Below, one piece after another: positions 33,746 to 47,942 of a stretch of DNA of 64,000 nt (position 1 is its first letter; every line of letters begins with the position of its first letter). Made by a program: the position numbers and the translations under genes. The notes under the pieces were generated by a model. It was given only the letters and a program-made list of their open reading frames with translations. It was not told the DNA's origin and made no database searches. Source of the DNA: Antiquaquibacter soli (GTDB lineage: Bacteria; Actinomycetota; Actinomycetes; Actinomycetales; Microbacteriaceae); NCBI RefSeq assembly GCF_030580675.1, contig NZ_JAUQUB010000001.1, positions 1,426,001 through 1,490,000 on the forward strand, given 5' to 3'.

Positions 33746-35719
33746 CTACTGCTCGAGGAACGGCTCGACATCGTCGAACCGCACCTTGAGCGTCGGGGCC
33801 GGAGCACGGCGCGGGCCGGCGCCGACGGTGGGACGCCGGCGGTTGGTCGCTGCCCGGATGACCTCCGATCGCAGCGTCGATGCCATCTCCGCTCCCGCGG
33901 CATAGTCGAATCGAAGGATGGTGCGAACCGCAGCGGGACCGACGTCGACCGGGCCGAGCACATCCGCCGCGTCGATACCGCTCTCCGACACCGCGCGCGA
34001 TACCGCCTCCACGGCCCCCGTGAGGGTGGCGACCCGCACAGCCGGCGGAAACCGCAATCGGCGTCGATCGGCGAGCTCGGCGGCCGCAAAGGCGGCGTGC
34101 CGCCAGGTCACGAGTGCTGATGCGAGTGCTCCCCCCACACCGACGAGGATGCTCGGCGCCCCCGGCGCCGCGAGGGCGACGGCGTTCGACCACCAGCGCA
34201 GGCAGTCCTCCGCCACCCGCAGGGACTCTCGCGCCACCATCTGCTCACCGTCGAGGAGGAGCACAGCGCGGTAACCCCCTGCGGCAATGGGTTCGGCACC
34301 CCGCGTCGCGATGACGAGTGCGGGTCGGGCATCCACGTGCTGCACCTGCCGCTCGCCGTCGGCGATCACGACCCGCACGCCGGGGAAGGCCCGCCCGAGG
34401 TCTTCAGCCGTTCGGGTTGCTCCTGCTGCGCCGACGGACTTCAGGCGCTCCCCCTCGCAGTGGGAGCAGCGCCAGCCGACGGCGAGGGCGCCGCACCACG
34501 AGCACGCCGGGGTGCTCGACGCCGATCGCTTCGTGAGCGGCCCCTCGCACCTCAGGCAGCGAGCGGTTTGACCGCAGTCGGCGCACGCGAGTCGAGGGGC
34601 ATATCCCGGTCGAGCGACTTGGATGAGGACAGGCCCGGTCTCGAGGGCCGCCCTTGCCTCGCGCCACGCCGACGACGGGATTCGGGCCTGCTCCGCGAGC
34701 CGGTCTCCCCCGACCTGCTGGGCGGTCGGCACGATCCGGGGCCGGATTCCCGGCGACGGCGACACGGACGTGAACCAGCCGACCTCGACGAGCCGCTCCA
34801 CCTCGGTGGATCGGGAGTGCCCGGCGATCAGGAGCGCGCACCCCTGCTGCTCCTGACGGAGGAGGGCGGCATCCCTCGAGTGGACGTAGGGAGCGAGCGG
34901 CTCGCTGTGCAGCGGGTCACCGTCGTCCCATAGCGCGAGGAGCCCGAGGTCCCGCGCGGGAGCGTAGACGACCGACCTGTTGCCGACGATCGCGAGCGGC
35001 GCGTCCCCGAGGCACTTCAGGAAGGCGCGGTACCGATCGGGGTTCGATTGCCGAGCGTCGAGGCGCACGATGCGATCGGGCGGCAAGAGCGTCGCGAGGG
35101 CGGCCTCCACCTGGTCCTGGTCGCGATAGTCGGGGACGCACAAGATCGCGGAACGACCGGATGCCACGGCACGCGCGGCGGCCTGCGCGAACGACAGGGC
35201 CCACGAGCCGACCCATCCCCCGCCCGGAAGCTCCGTGACCAGGGGGATCGCGTCGAGCGCGATCCGACTTCCTGCCGCGAGGCTCTCGCCGAGCGTTGCC
35301 GGGTAGCCATCGATCTCGGGCCGGTCGACGACGGGGATCGGCTCCGACTCCACGGCAGCAAGGAACGCCTTCTCCACCCGAACCTGTCGATGGGGCACCG
35401 CCAGTCGCACGATGTCGATGGCGGACCCGGCGGCGCGGTCGGCGGCGCGCCGCGCGAGCGCCCACACCTCGGGGGCGAGCACGGGGATCGGCGAGAGCAC
35501 CTCGTCGAGCTCGCTCAGCACTCCCGGGAAGTCGGCCGAGTCCACGAGCTCGACGATGAAGCCGTCCGCGATCCGCCCCGCCGAGCGCAGGGGAACCCGG
35601 ACTCGCACGCCGGGAACCGCGCTCTCCCGAAGGCGCTCGGGCACCGCGTAGTCGAAGAGCCGGTCCAGTTGCGGCAGGGGCGAGTCGACGAGCACCCGGG
35701 CGATGAGCGCGGGGACCAC
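33746..35719 (-). CDS. priA: Primosomal protein N' (PriA), without helicase motifs
   Basis: 657 residues from GTG 35719 (VVPALIARVLVDSPLPQLDRL), 2 bases after the metK stop. The N-terminal DNA-binding domain (LFDYAVPERL, GVRVRVPL) is clear, as is the zinc region with CADCGQTARCLRCEGPLT and CSWCGALAVGWRCSHCEG. The Walker A loop expected after about residue 190 is absent (GGGWVGSWALSFAQAAARA), and no DEAH box is seen, so ATP-driven unwinding is unlikely. This is known for actinobacterial PriA. It is probably a structural replication-restart factor. Confidence 0.93.
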   Translation of the reverse strand: MVPALIARVLVDSPLPQLDRLFDYAVPERLRESAVPGVRVRVPLRSAGRIADGFIVELVDSADFPGVLSELDEVLSPIPVLAPEVWALARRAADRAAGSAIDIVRLAVPHRQVRVEKAFLAAVESEPIPVVDRPEIDGYPATLGESLAAGSRIALDAIPLVTELPGGGWVGSWALSFAQAAARAVASGRSAILCVPDYRDQDQVEAALATLLPPDRIVRLDARQSNPDRYRAFLKCLGDAPLAIVGNRSVVYAPARDLGLLALWDDGDPLHSEPLAPYVHSRDAALLRQEQQGCALLIAGHSRSTEVERLVEVGWFTSVSPSPGIRPRIVPTAQQVGGDRLAEQARIPSSAWREARAALETGPVLIQVARPGYAPRLACADCGQTARCLRCEGPLTKRSASSTPACSWCGALAVGWRCSHCEGERLKSVGAAGATRTAEDLGRAFPGVRVVIADGERQVQHVDARPALVIATRGAEPIAAGGYRAVLLLDGEQMVARESLRVAEDCLRWWSNAVALAAPGAPSILVGVGGALASALVTWRHAAFAAAELADRRRLRFPPAVRVATLTGAVEAVSRAVSESGIDAADVLGPVDVGPAAVRTILRFDYAAGAEMASTLRSEVIRAATNRRRPTVGAGPRRAPAPTLKVRFDDVEPFLEQ

Positions 35720-35721
35720 GG

Positions 35722-36918
<1,197 letters not shown>

Positions 36919-36943
36919 GGGGGCTCCAGGCACGTCGGGCGGA

Positions 36944-38134
36944 TCAGGGCCGATCGGCCAGCAGATCCAGAACACGGTCGGCCACGGCCCGCTTCGGGCC
37001 GGTGGCTTCGCCCACTATATCCCCGGCCGAATCGAGGATCAGGACCGTGTTGCGCTCTGCGGCGAAACCCTCGGTCCAGCCCACCCTGTTGAGGACGAGG
37101 TAGTCGCAGCCCTTGCGGGCGACCTTCGCCCGCCCGACCGCGAGGAGCTTCTCGTCGTCCGGCTCGGTCTCCGCGGCGAAGCCGATGACGACTTGACCGG
37201 GGCGGCGAGCATCCACCAGGCCACGGAGGATGTCCGGATTCTTCACGAGTGACAGGGTGAGTCTGTCGCCCTGCGTCTCCTTCTTGATCTTGCTCTCCGC
37301 GACGGACTCGGGCCGGTAATCCGCGACGGCCGCCGCCATGATCACAGTGTCGGCATCGGGGGCCGCGACCGACATGGCGGCCTCGAGTTCGAGAGTCGTG
37401 GAGACCGGCACGACCGAGACATGAGCCGGGGCATCCACCTCGAGGTTGGCAGCGACAAGCACCACTTCGGCGCCGCGGGTCGCCGCCGCTAGCGCGAGAG
37501 CGACTCCCTGCTTGCCGCTCGATCGATTGCCGATGAATCGCACCGGATCGAGAGGTTCCCGCGTACCGCCCGCGCTGATGAGGATGCGACGTCCCTCGAG
37601 GTCGCGAACAGGAGCGACCGCGGCCAGTGCCGCCGCCGCGATCTCCTCGGGCTCCGACATGCGGCCCGGCCCAGCATCCTTGCCCGTCAGCTGGCCCACG
37701 GCGGGACCGACGATCGTGACGCCGCGGCTGCGCAGAGTAGCGATGTTCGCGACCGTCGCGGGGTTCTGCCACATCTCGGTGTGCATGGCGGGGGCGATGA
37801 CCACGGGAGCCGTGCTCGCGAGGATGGTGTTCCCGAGCAAGTCGTCGGCGAGCCCGGCAGCGAGCTTGGCGATCGAGTTCGCCGTCGCCGGGGCGACCAC
37901 GATGAGGTCGGCGGCCTGGCCGATCGCGACGTGGCGCACCTCTGCGACACCCTCATAGAGGTCGCTGTGCACCGGGTTGCGGCTGATCGCCTCGAGTGTA
38001 GGACGCCCAACGAAACGCAGGGCGTTCTCCGTCGCGACGACGTGCACGTCGTGCCCGGCGAGAACGAGGGCACGGACGACCCCGACCGCCTTGTACGCCG
38101 CGATGCCGCCGGTGATACCGACGACGATGTTCAT
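36944..38134 (-). CDS. coaBC: Bifunctional phosphopantothenoylcysteine decarboxylase/phosphopantothenate-cysteine ligase
   Basis: 396 residues. The N-terminal flavoprotein CoaC domain shows [36 protein letters not shown] and [13 protein letters not shown] (His in place of the usual Asn after PAM, as in mycobacteria). The C-terminal CoaB ligase shows [19 protein letters not shown] and [13 protein letters not shown] with the catalytic Lys. It performs two steps of coenzyme A synthesis. Start ATG 38134, 24 bases after rpoZ; gmk-rpoZ-coaBC-metK-priA order is typical of Actinobacteria. Confidence 0.97.
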   Translation of the reverse strand: MNIVVGITGGIAAYKAVGVVRALVLAGHDVHVVATENALRFVGRPTLEAISRNPVHSDLYEGVAEVRHVAIGQAADLIVVAPATANSIAKLAAGLADDLLGNTILASTAPVVIAPAMHTEMWQNPATVANIATLRSRGVTIVGPAVGQLTGKDAGPGRMSEPEEIAAAALAAVAPVRDLEGRRILISAGGTREPLDPVRFIGNRSSGKQGVALALAAATRGAEVVLVAANLEVDAPAHVSVVPVSTTLELEAAMSVAAPDADTVIMAAAVADYRPESVAESKIKKETQGDRLTLSLVKNPDILRGLVDARRPGQVVIGFAAETEPDDEKLLAVGRAKVARKGCDYLVLNRVGWTEGFAAERNTVLILDSAGDIVGEATGPKRAVADRVLDLLADRP

Positions 38135-38158
38135 GTCCGGGAGTTCCGAGACCGGCGA

Positions 38159-38419
38159 CTACTCGGCCGAGAGGCGCTTGAGCTCGAGCTTGTCCTCGTT
38201 GATCTCGTGGAGAGCCACCGAGAGGGGCTTGTCGTCGATCGTGGAGTCGACGAGCGGGCCGACGTTGTCGAAGAGGCTGCCCTCGTGGAGGTCGGCGTAG
38301 TAGTCGTTGATCTGTCGGGCGCGCTTCGACGCGAAGATTACGAGCTGGTACTTGGAGTCGACCTTCGACAGCAGCTCGTCGATGGGCGGGTCGATGATTC
38401 CGGCGTGCTTGTCAGCCAC
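38159..38419 (-). CDS. rpoZ: RNA polymerase omega subunit
   Basis: 86 residues from GTG 38419. Omega helps assembly of RNA polymerase by holding beta-prime. The conserved core is [29 protein letters not shown], ending [19 protein letters not shown]. It overlaps the end of gmk by 8 bases, the usual gmk-rpoZ coupling. Confidence 0.96.
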   Translation of the reverse strand: MADKHAGIIDPPIDELLSKVDSKYQLVIFASKRARQINDYYADLHEGSLFDNVGPLVDSTIDDKPLSVALHEINEDKLELKRLSAE

Positions 38420-39341
38420 TTAATGCTCCTCGTTCAGGGAAATCGTTGCGCGAAAAAGGCGCATCCATCAATTCTACGACTTCTCGCGCCGCTTCGGAGA
38501 CTTCGGTGTTCACGACCTGCGCGTCGAACTCGTCCTGCGCTGCGAGCTCGACCTTCGCCGTCTCAAGGCGACGCTGCTGCTCCTCGGCTGATTCGGTGCC
38601 GCGACCGATGAGCCGTCGCACGAGCTCCTCCCACGACGGGGGCAGCAGGAAGACCAAGAGTGCTTCGGGCATGACAGCGCGGACGGATCGGGCACCCTGC
38701 AGGTCGATCTCCAGGAGCACGCGCTTGCCCTCTGCGAGGGCGGCGTCGATCGGCGGCCTGGGCGTCCCGTACCGATAGGAGTTGTGCACGGTCGCCCACT
38801 CGAGCAACTCCCCGGTCTCGATCATCCGGTCGAACTCCTCGTCGGAGACGAAGTAGTAGTGCACGCCGTCGACCTCTCCGGGCCGAGGACGGCGCGTCGT
38901 CGCCGAGACGCTCAGCAGGACGTCCGGGTAGTTCTCGCGGATGTACGCAGACACGGTGCCCTTCCCGACCGCCGTGGGACCGGCGAGCACGGTCAGTCGC
39001 GCGGGCTGCGGGCCCTCACGGTCGGCGAGGAAGTCGCGCAGCTTCTCGCGCTGGCGGATACCGAGCCCGCCGAGTCGCTTGCGCGGAGAGATCGCGAGGC
39101 GCTCCATGGCCCGCTCCACTCGCGTCGGGCCGAGGGTCGGGATGCTCGTGAGCAGCTCGGTCACGCGCAGCCCCGCCTCGGCGCTCTCCGCGTCGGACCA
39201 CGCCGCCTCCGCGACGTGCAGCGCAGAGCGCGACCGATCGGCCACCGAGGCCTTCACGGCGGCCCGCGCCCTCCGCGCCGCTACTGCGGCCCTCGAGGCC
39301 GCGGCGCGATCGACGTCGGGAGGGATGGGACGGGGGCTCAT
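38412..39341 (-). CDS. gmk: Guanylate kinase with N-terminal actinobacterial IHF (mIHF) domain
   Basis: 309 residues, about 110 longer than an ordinary guanylate kinase. Residues about 115-309 are a complete Gmk: P-loop [10 protein letters not shown] (120-129), [35 protein letters not shown] and [13 protein letters not shown]. Residues about 15-107 match mIHF, the actinobacterial nucleoid protein: [46 protein letters not shown] and [11 protein letters not shown]. In most Actinobacteria mihF and gmk are adjacent separate genes; here no stop or start separates them. The ATG at 39341 overlaps pyrF by 4 bases, and no internal ATG with a good ribosome-binding site is evident at the kinase border. 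It may both bind DNA and make GDP. Confidence 0.93.
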   Translation of the reverse strand: MSPRPIPPDVDRAAASRAAVAARRARAAVKASVADRSRSALHVAEAAWSDAESAEAGLRVTELLTSIPTLGPTRVERAMERLAISPRKRLGGLGIRQREKLRDFLADREGPQPARLTVLAGPTAVGKGTVSAYIRENYPDVLLSVSATTRRPRPGEVDGVHYYFVSDEEFDRMIETGELLEWATVHNSYRYGTPRPPIDAALAEGKRVLLEIDLQGARSVRAVMPEALLVFLLPPSWEELVRRLIGRGTESAEEQQRRLETAKVELAAQDEFDAQVVNTEVSEAAREVVELMDAPFSRNDFPERGALSG

Positions 39342-40157
39342 GCGGCAGCCCGCGCTTCCGCTGCGGCCGCGGACAGAGCATCCGCGAGTCCGGCGCGGCC
39401 GGCGCGCAGGATGCCCCGGCCGACGTTGGCCACGACTCCCCCGCTCGCCGACCCGAACAGCCGACCGAGATCCGACAACCGCGCACCCTGCTCACCGAAG
39501 CCGGGCGCGAGAACGGGGATGCGCTCGAGGGATTCCGGGGAGACGCCGTAGTCGTCGAGTGCGACAGTCGCCCCGATGACGACGCCGATGCTCCCGAGCG
39601 CCGAGCCCCGGGTGAGTGCGGCCACCTCGTCCACGACTCCCGCCGCCACCGTCGTTCCTGAGGAGCGAACCGCGGTCTGCGTGGCGACGGCTTCCGGATT
39701 GCTCGTGGCGGCGAGCACGAAGAGGCCCTTGCCGTGCTCGCGCGCGAGCGCCAGGGGCTCGCCGAGCGAGCCGACGCCCTGATAAGCGACAACCGTCAGT
39801 GCGTCCGCCTCGAGCGGCGAACCGGGCGTGAGCCACGCCTGGCCGTACGCCTCGACGGTCGAGCCGATGTCGCCCCGTTTGGCATCGGCGATCACGAGGA
39901 GCCCGGACTCTCGAGCGGCGGCGAGGACGTCCTCGAGTGCCGAGTACCCGGCGCTGCCGTGCCTCTCGAAGAAGGCCACCTGCGGCTTCACGACCCCGAC
40001 TCGTCCGGCCGCAGCCTCGACCGCTGCGAGGCCGAACTCACGCGCCCCGGCGGGGGAATCGTCGAGCCCCCACTGCGCGAGCAGGAAGGGATGCGCGTCG
40101 ATCCCCAGGCACAGCGGTCCCCGATCACTCAGGACCGCCGCGAGCCGGGAGCCGAAG

Positions 40158-40165
<8 letters not shown>
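39338..40165 (-). CDS. pyrF: Orotidine 5'-phosphate decarboxylase, type 2
   Basis: 275 residues; makes UMP from OMP. The type-2 signature is [21 protein letters not shown], and the N-terminus [16 protein letters not shown] carries the substrate Asp. The phosphate-binding C-terminus includes [16 protein letters not shown]. It overlaps carB by 8 bases and gmk by 4. The Ala-rich C-terminus is an ordinary extension. Confidence 0.96.
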
Positions 40166-43465
<3,300 letters not shown>

Positions 43466-43466
<1 letters not shown>

Positions 43467-44614
43467 TACTTGCTGTCCTTCGTGTGCGCGAGAACCATGT
43501 CGCGGAAGCGGTCGAAGAGGTAGTTGGAGTCGTGCGGACCGGCCGCCGCCTCCGGATGGTACTGAACCGAGAAGGCGGGGATGTCGAGGGCGCGAAGTCC
43601 CTCGACGACGTTGTCGTTGAGGTTGACGTGACTCACTTCGACGCGGCCGAAGCCGGTGGAGGACTCGAGGATGTCGCCGATCTCGGCCTGCACGGCGAAC
43701 CCGTGGTTGTGGCTCGTGACCTCGATGCGGCCCGTCTCGCGGTCGAGGACGGGCTGGTTGATCCCGCGGTGGCCGAACGGCAGCTTGTAGGTGCCGAACC
43801 CGAGGGCCCTGCCGAGGAGCTGGTTGCCGAAGCAGATGCCGAAGAAGGGCACGTTCTCGCGGAGAATGCCCTGGAGCAGCTCGACGTGCTGGTCGGAGGC
43901 CCCGGGGTCTCCGGGTCCGTTCGAGAAGAAGGCAGCGACCGGCTCGAGGGCGAGCACCTCCTCGAGGGTCACGGTTTGCGGGAGCACGTGCACCTCGAAG
44001 CCCCGCTCCGCGAGGTAGTTCAAGGTAGACGTCTTCACGCCGAGATCGAGGACGGCGAGGTTGCCGATGCGCTCCCCAGCGGCGGGGATCACGTAGCCGT
44101 CGACCGTCGAGACCTCGGCAGACAGATTGCGGCCCGTCATCTCCGCACCGGATCGGACCAGCTCGAGCTGCTCGTCCGGCGCGAGGGCGGCATCCTCGCC
44201 GGAGAAGACCCCGCCGCGCATGGCGCCGGCATCCCGAATCCGCCGAGTCACCGCCCGCGTGTCGACGCCCGAGATACCGACGATCCCCTGCTCGGCGAGC
44301 TGGTCGTCGAGCGAGCCGTCCGCCCGGTAGTTCGACACGACCCGGCTGGGGTCGCGCACCACGTAGCCGCTCACCCAGATTCGCGAGGACTCGGGGTCCT
44401 CGTCGTTGACTCCGGTGTTGCCGATGTGGGGAGCCGTCATCACGACGATCTGGCCCGCGTAGCTCGGGTCGGTGAGGGTCTCCTGATAGCCGGTCATTCC
44501 CGTCGCGAAGACGACCTCTCCGAGCGTTCGCCCGCGCGCCCCGTAGGCGCGCCCGGAGTATCGGGTGCCATCCTCGAGGACGAGAACTGCGGGATCGGTC
44601 AGGGCGGAGGTCAC
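43466..44614 (-). CDS. carA: Carbamoyl phosphate synthase small subunit
   Basis: 382 residues from GTG 44614 ([21 protein letters not shown]), overlapping the previous gene by 4 bases. The N-terminal domain ends near residue 185; the class I glutaminase follows with the nucleophile Cys in [16 protein letters not shown] and His/Glu in [14 protein letters not shown]. The nucleophile motif has FGN rather than the commoner LGH. It releases ammonia from glutamine for CarB. Confidence 0.97.
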
Positions 44615-45108
44615 GAGGCCTGCCTTTCGGTCGTGGGGATCAGCGGGGTCAGAGCGGCGTCGAAGCCGGTCGGGTCGTCGAGGCGGAGGTAGGTCGCGAC
44701 GCGTCGGGAGCCGAGCATCCAGTCGACGACCTGGAGGCCGTCGGGCTCGACGACGCGGTCGATCGTCCACGTCGCGCGATCGAGCGAGCGCAGGTCGGCG
44801 CGCGGGATCCAGGTGTCGGGCTCGCCCGGACGAGCGAGGAGCACTCCGTCGTCCGTGACTGCCGCCTCGACGTTGCTGCGGAAACCGAGTCCGTGCACGG
44901 CGATGCGGTCGTACGGGTCGCCGGATGCCGTCGTCGCGACGTACTTCCCGGCAAAGCTCCCCCGGCTCGCGCCGAGTGACGCAGGCACCTCCGCGGGAGC
45001 GGCCAGCGCGCCCTGCCGACGGCGGCGGGCGAACCAGCCCACGGGAAGGAGGACGAGCAGCACAACCAGGAGGGCGAGCACGAGGACCAGGAGGAACTCC
45101 CTAGACAC
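44611..45108 (-). CDS. Membrane-anchored PH-like protein in the pyr operon
   Basis: 165 residues from GTG 45108 ([21 protein letters not shown]). One N-terminal transmembrane helix (about 4-24) with RRRR after it, then a soluble domain (about 50-165) with beta-rich segments such as [28 protein letters not shown] and [28 protein letters not shown]. That pattern resembles bacterial PH-like domains. Small proteins of this layout occur between pyrC and carA in many Actinobacteria, but I know of no assigned function. It overlaps pyrC by 8 bases and carA by 4, so it is tightly coupled to pyrimidine synthesis. Confidence 0.8.
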   Translation of the reverse strand: MSREFLLVLVLALLVVLLVLLPVGWFARRRRQGALAAPAEVPASLGASRGSFAGKYVATTASGDPYDRIAVHGLGFRSNVEAAVTDDGVLLARPGEPDTWIPRADLRSLDRATWTIDRVVEPDGLQVVDWMLGSRRVATYLRLDDPTGFDAALTPLIPTTERQAS

Positions 45109-46402
45109 GGTCGGCTCCGACCTGCTCCGGAGCCAGGAGCACGCCGTCCAGCACGGTCGGCCGGCCTTCATGCACCGTGGCGATAACCCGCCCGGGAAGG
45201 TCTCGACCGAGGTAGGGAGAATTGACCGACTTGCCGTGGAGGTCGGCAGTCGAGAACGACCGGTGCGCCGTCGGATCGACGAGCGTGACGTGGGCGGGCG
45301 AGCCTACCGAGAAGGGCGAGTCGTAGCCGGCGAGCAGACCGATCGCCGCGGGAGTCGAGGACATCACCCGGGCGACGTCGCTCCACTCCAGCAGGCCCGT
45401 ATCGACGACTGCCGCCTGCACGACGGACAGGGCGGACTCGAGCCCGACCATTCCGTTAGCCGCTTCATCCCACGCGCACTCCTTCGCCTCGACGGGATGC
45501 GGGGCGTGGTCGGTGGCAACGATGTCGATCGTCCCGTCCGCGAGGGCCTCACGGAGAGCGACGACGTCCTCGTCGCGCCGCAGCGGCGGATTGACTTTGA
45601 AGCGGGAGTCGTAGCCGCGAGCGAGCTCCTCAGTCAGCAGCAAGTGGTGCGGCGTCACCTCAGCCGTCACCCGAATGCCGCGCGCCTTCGCCCAGCGGAT
45701 CACCTCGACCGAGCCGGCCGTCGACACGTGGCAGACGTGCAGTCGCGCGCCGACGTGCTGCGCCAGGAGGACATCGCGGGCGATGATCGACTCCTCGGCC
45801 ACCGCGGGCCAGCCGGCAAGCCCGAGCTCGCTCGAGAGCGCGCCCTCGTTGAGCTGGGCGCCGATGGTCAGACGGGGCTCCTGAGCGTGCTGGGCGACGA
45901 CGCCTCCGAAGGTCGTCACGTACTCGAGCGCGCGGCGCATGAGTAGGGGGTCGTGCACGCAGTGCCCGTCGTCGGAGAACACCCGCACCCGGGCCCGCGA
46001 CTGCGCCATCGCGCCGATCTCGGCGAGGCGCTCCCCCGCAAGACCGACGGTGACGGCGCCGATGGGCCGCACGGTGACGTAGCCGTGTCGCTCGCCGAGC
46101 GACTGGACCTGCTCCACCACGCCAGCGGTGTCCTGGACGGGGCTCGTGTTCGCCATCGCGAAGACCGCGGTGTAGCCCCCCGCGGCGGCAGCGCGCGACC
46201 CGGTCAGGACGGTCTCGCTCTGCTCGAACCCCGGCTCCCGGAGATGCGTGTGGAGGTCGACGAGGCCCGGGAGGGCGAGCAGCCCGTCGGCGTCGATGAC
46301 CGTCGCCGAGGCATCCGAGGACTCGACGAAACGGCCGTCAGCGATCGAGAGGTCGCGTCGGGATCCGTCGGGGAGGGTCGCCCCCCTCACCAGCAGGCTC
46401 AC
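45101..46402 (-). CDS. pyrC: Dihydroorotase
   Basis: 433 residues from GTG 46402, overlapping pyrB by 4 bases. An amidohydrolase that closes carbamoyl aspartate to dihydroorotate. Metal ligands are visible in [13 protein letters not shown], in the region [19 protein letters not shown], in [19 protein letters not shown] and in [16 protein letters not shown]. It is the longer class I form found with PyrB in Gram-positives. A much longer in-frame reading into pyrB is rejected. Confidence 0.97.
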   Translation of the reverse strand: MSLLVRGATLPDGSRRDLSIADGRFVESSDASATVIDADGLLALPGLVDLHTHLREPGFEQSETVLTGSRAAAAGGYTAVFAMANTSPVQDTAGVVEQVQSLGERHGYVTVRPIGAVTVGLAGERLAEIGAMAQSRARVRVFSDDGHCVHDPLLMRRALEYVTTFGGVVAQHAQEPRLTIGAQLNEGALSSELGLAGWPAVAEESIIARDVLLAQHVGARLHVCHVSTAGSVEVIRWAKARGIRVTAEVTPHHLLLTEELARGYDSRFKVNPPLRRDEDVVALREALADGTIDIVATDHAPHPVEAKECAWDEAANGMVGLESALSVVQAAVVDTGLLEWSDVARVMSSTPAAIGLLAGYDSPFSVGSPAHVTLVDPTAHRSFSTADLHGKSVNSPYLGRDLPGRVIATVHEGRPTVLDGVLLAPEQVGADRV

Positions 46403-47343
46403 GAGTCGCTTCCGGAGAGTAGGTGATACAGCACGGCCATCCTTATCGATACCCCGTTGGCGACTTGCTCGAGCACGGTCGAGCGGGGCGAGTCGGCCGC
46501 TCCCGCCGAGATCTCGAGACCGCGGTTCATGGGCCCGGGGTGCATGACCATGGTATCCGCTGGCAGTCGGGCGACCCGCTCGTCGTCGAGCCCCCACTCG
46601 CGCGAGTACTCGCGGGCGCTCGGGAAGAAGGCCGCGTTCATCCGCTCGGCCTGGATGCGCAGCATCATCACGACATCGGGTGCGTCGGCGATCGCGGCAT
46701 CGAGGTCGTAGCCGACCGTCACGGGCCACTCGCTCGTTGAAACCGGCAGGAGCGTCGCGGGAGCGACGAGCGAGACCTCGGCGCCGAGCGTCGCGAGCAG
46801 CCAGACGTTAGAGCGCGCCACGCGCGAGTGCAGGATGTCGCCCACGATCACGACCCGTACTCCGTCGAGTCCCTTACCGCGCGAGGCGTTGCCGTGGAGC
46901 CGGCGCCGCATCGTGAAGGCGTCGAGGAGCGCTTGCGTGGGATGCTCGTGCGTGCCGTCGCCGGCGTTGACCACTCCCGCATCGATCCACCCGCTCTCCG
47001 CGAGGACCCGGGGCGCGCCCGACGCGGAGTGACGGATCACCACCCCGTCGGCGCCCATCGCCGCGAGCGTCTGGGCCGTGTCCTTGAGGCTCTCGCCCTT
47101 GGAGACGCTCGACCCTTTCGCGCTGAAGTTGATGACGTCCGCGCTCAACCGCTTGGCGGCGAGCTCGAACGAGACCCGCGTGCGCGTGGAGTCCTCGAAG
47201 AAGAGATTGACGACCGTGCGCCCGCGCAGCGTGGGCAGCTTCTTCACCTCGCGGGTGGCGACATCCGCCATGTCCTCCGCGAGATCGAGCATCGTGATTG
47301 CGGCATCGCGCGAGAGATCGGCAGTGGACAGGAGGTGCCTCAC
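46399..47343 (-). CDS. pyrB: Aspartate carbamoyltransferase catalytic chain
   Basis: 314 residues. It joins carbamoyl phosphate and aspartate. The carbamoyl-phosphate motif is [33 protein letters not shown] and [16 protein letters not shown] are also conserved, and [12 protein letters not shown] marks the C-terminal domain. No regulatory PyrI is present; control is probably by PyrR. It overlaps pyrR by 4 bases. Confidence 0.98.
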   Translation of the reverse strand: MRHLLSTADLSRDAAITMLDLAEDMADVATREVKKLPTLRGRTVVNLFFEDSTRTRVSFELAAKRLSADVINFSAKGSSVSKGESLKDTAQTLAAMGADGVVIRHSASGAPRVLAESGWIDAGVVNAGDGTHEHPTQALLDAFTMRRRLHGNASRGKGLDGVRVVIVGDILHSRVARSNVWLLATLGAEVSLVAPATLLPVSTSEWPVTVGYDLDAAIADAPDVVMMLRIQAERMNAAFFPSAREYSREWGLDDERVARLPADTMVMHPGPMNRGLEISAGAADSPRSTVLEQVANGVSIRMAVLYHLLSGSDS

Positions 47344-47867
47344 TGGATCGTCACCTCCTCGGAGCCGTCGAGTTCGACGAGCCGTACGTTGATGCGCTCG
47401 TCCGCCGAGGTCGGGAGGTTCTTGCCGACGAAGTCGGCGCGGATCGGCAGCTCCCGGTGCCCTCGATCGACGAGCACGGCGAGCCGCACAGCGCGGGGCC
47501 GACCGAGGTCGCTGAGCGCGTCGAGGGCCGCCCGGATGGTCCGACCGGAGTACAGCACGTCGTCGACGAGAACGACCGTCTTGCCGTCGATGCCGCCCGC
47601 CGGGATCTCGGTCGGTGCGGGAGCGCGAGTGGGATTCCTGGCGAGATCGTCGCGGTACATCGTGACATCGAGCGAACCCACCGTGCCGGCGCCCGGCTCG
47701 ATGTCATCGAGGATGCGCCCGATGCGTTCCGCGAGAAGGACTCCCCGAGTGGGAACGCCGAGGATGACCAGATCGGAGGAGCCCCGATTGGACTCGAGGA
47801 TCTCGTGGGAGATCCGAGTCAACGCTCGGGCGATGTCAGCCTGCTGCAACACAGCGCGTGCAGTCAC
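47340..47867 (-). CDS. pyrR: PyrR bifunctional pyrimidine-operon regulator / uracil phosphoribosyltransferase
   Basis: 175 residues from GTG 47867, first gene of the pyr operon. The PRPP-binding motif [21 protein letters not shown] and the N-terminal [17 protein letters not shown] are typical. PyrR binds a conserved hairpin in pyr mRNA when UMP or UTP is high; here a matching hairpin overlaps the region just before its own ribosome-binding site. A strong GAAGGAGG site lies 5 bases before the GTG. It overlaps pyrB by 4 bases. Confidence 0.97.
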   Translation of the reverse strand: MTARAVLQQADIARALTRISHEILESNRGSSDLVILGVPTRGVLLAERIGRILDDIEPGAGTVGSLDVTMYRDDLARNPTRAPAPTEIPAGGIDGKTVVLVDDVLYSGRTIRAALDALSDLGRPRAVRLAVLVDRGHRELPIRADFVGKNLPTSADERINVRLVELDGSEEVTIQ

Positions 47868-47929
47868 TCTGACCTCCTTCCCCGCCTCACAGGACGGAAC
47901 TTAAAGGATGTCTGGTTGCCTCAAGCATA
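47868..47929 (-). promoter_or_regulatory. pyr operon promoter and PyrR-binding leader
   Basis: Minus strand, 5' to 3': a TANNNT -10 candidate TATGCT (47929-47924), a leader of about 50 bases, the 16-mer CCGTCCTGTGAGGCGG (47897-47882) and the ribosome-binding site GAAGGAGG (47880-47873), 5 bases before the pyrR GTG. The 16-mer contains GTCCTGTGAGGC, which fits the PyrR-binding consensus RUCCNGNGAGGY; CCG/CGG closes the loop, and flanking CCTTTAAGTTCC can pair with GGGGAAGG. The hairpin would hide the ribosome-binding site when PyrR is bound. No transcription terminator is seen, so translational repression, known for mycobacterial pyrR, is the likely mode. Confidence 0.7.
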
Positions 47930-47942
47930 CCGGACGCGCGGG

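Noticed and set aside
36919-36943. SAM riboswitch before metK
   Set aside because: Only 25 bases separate coaBC and metK, too short for a riboswitch.
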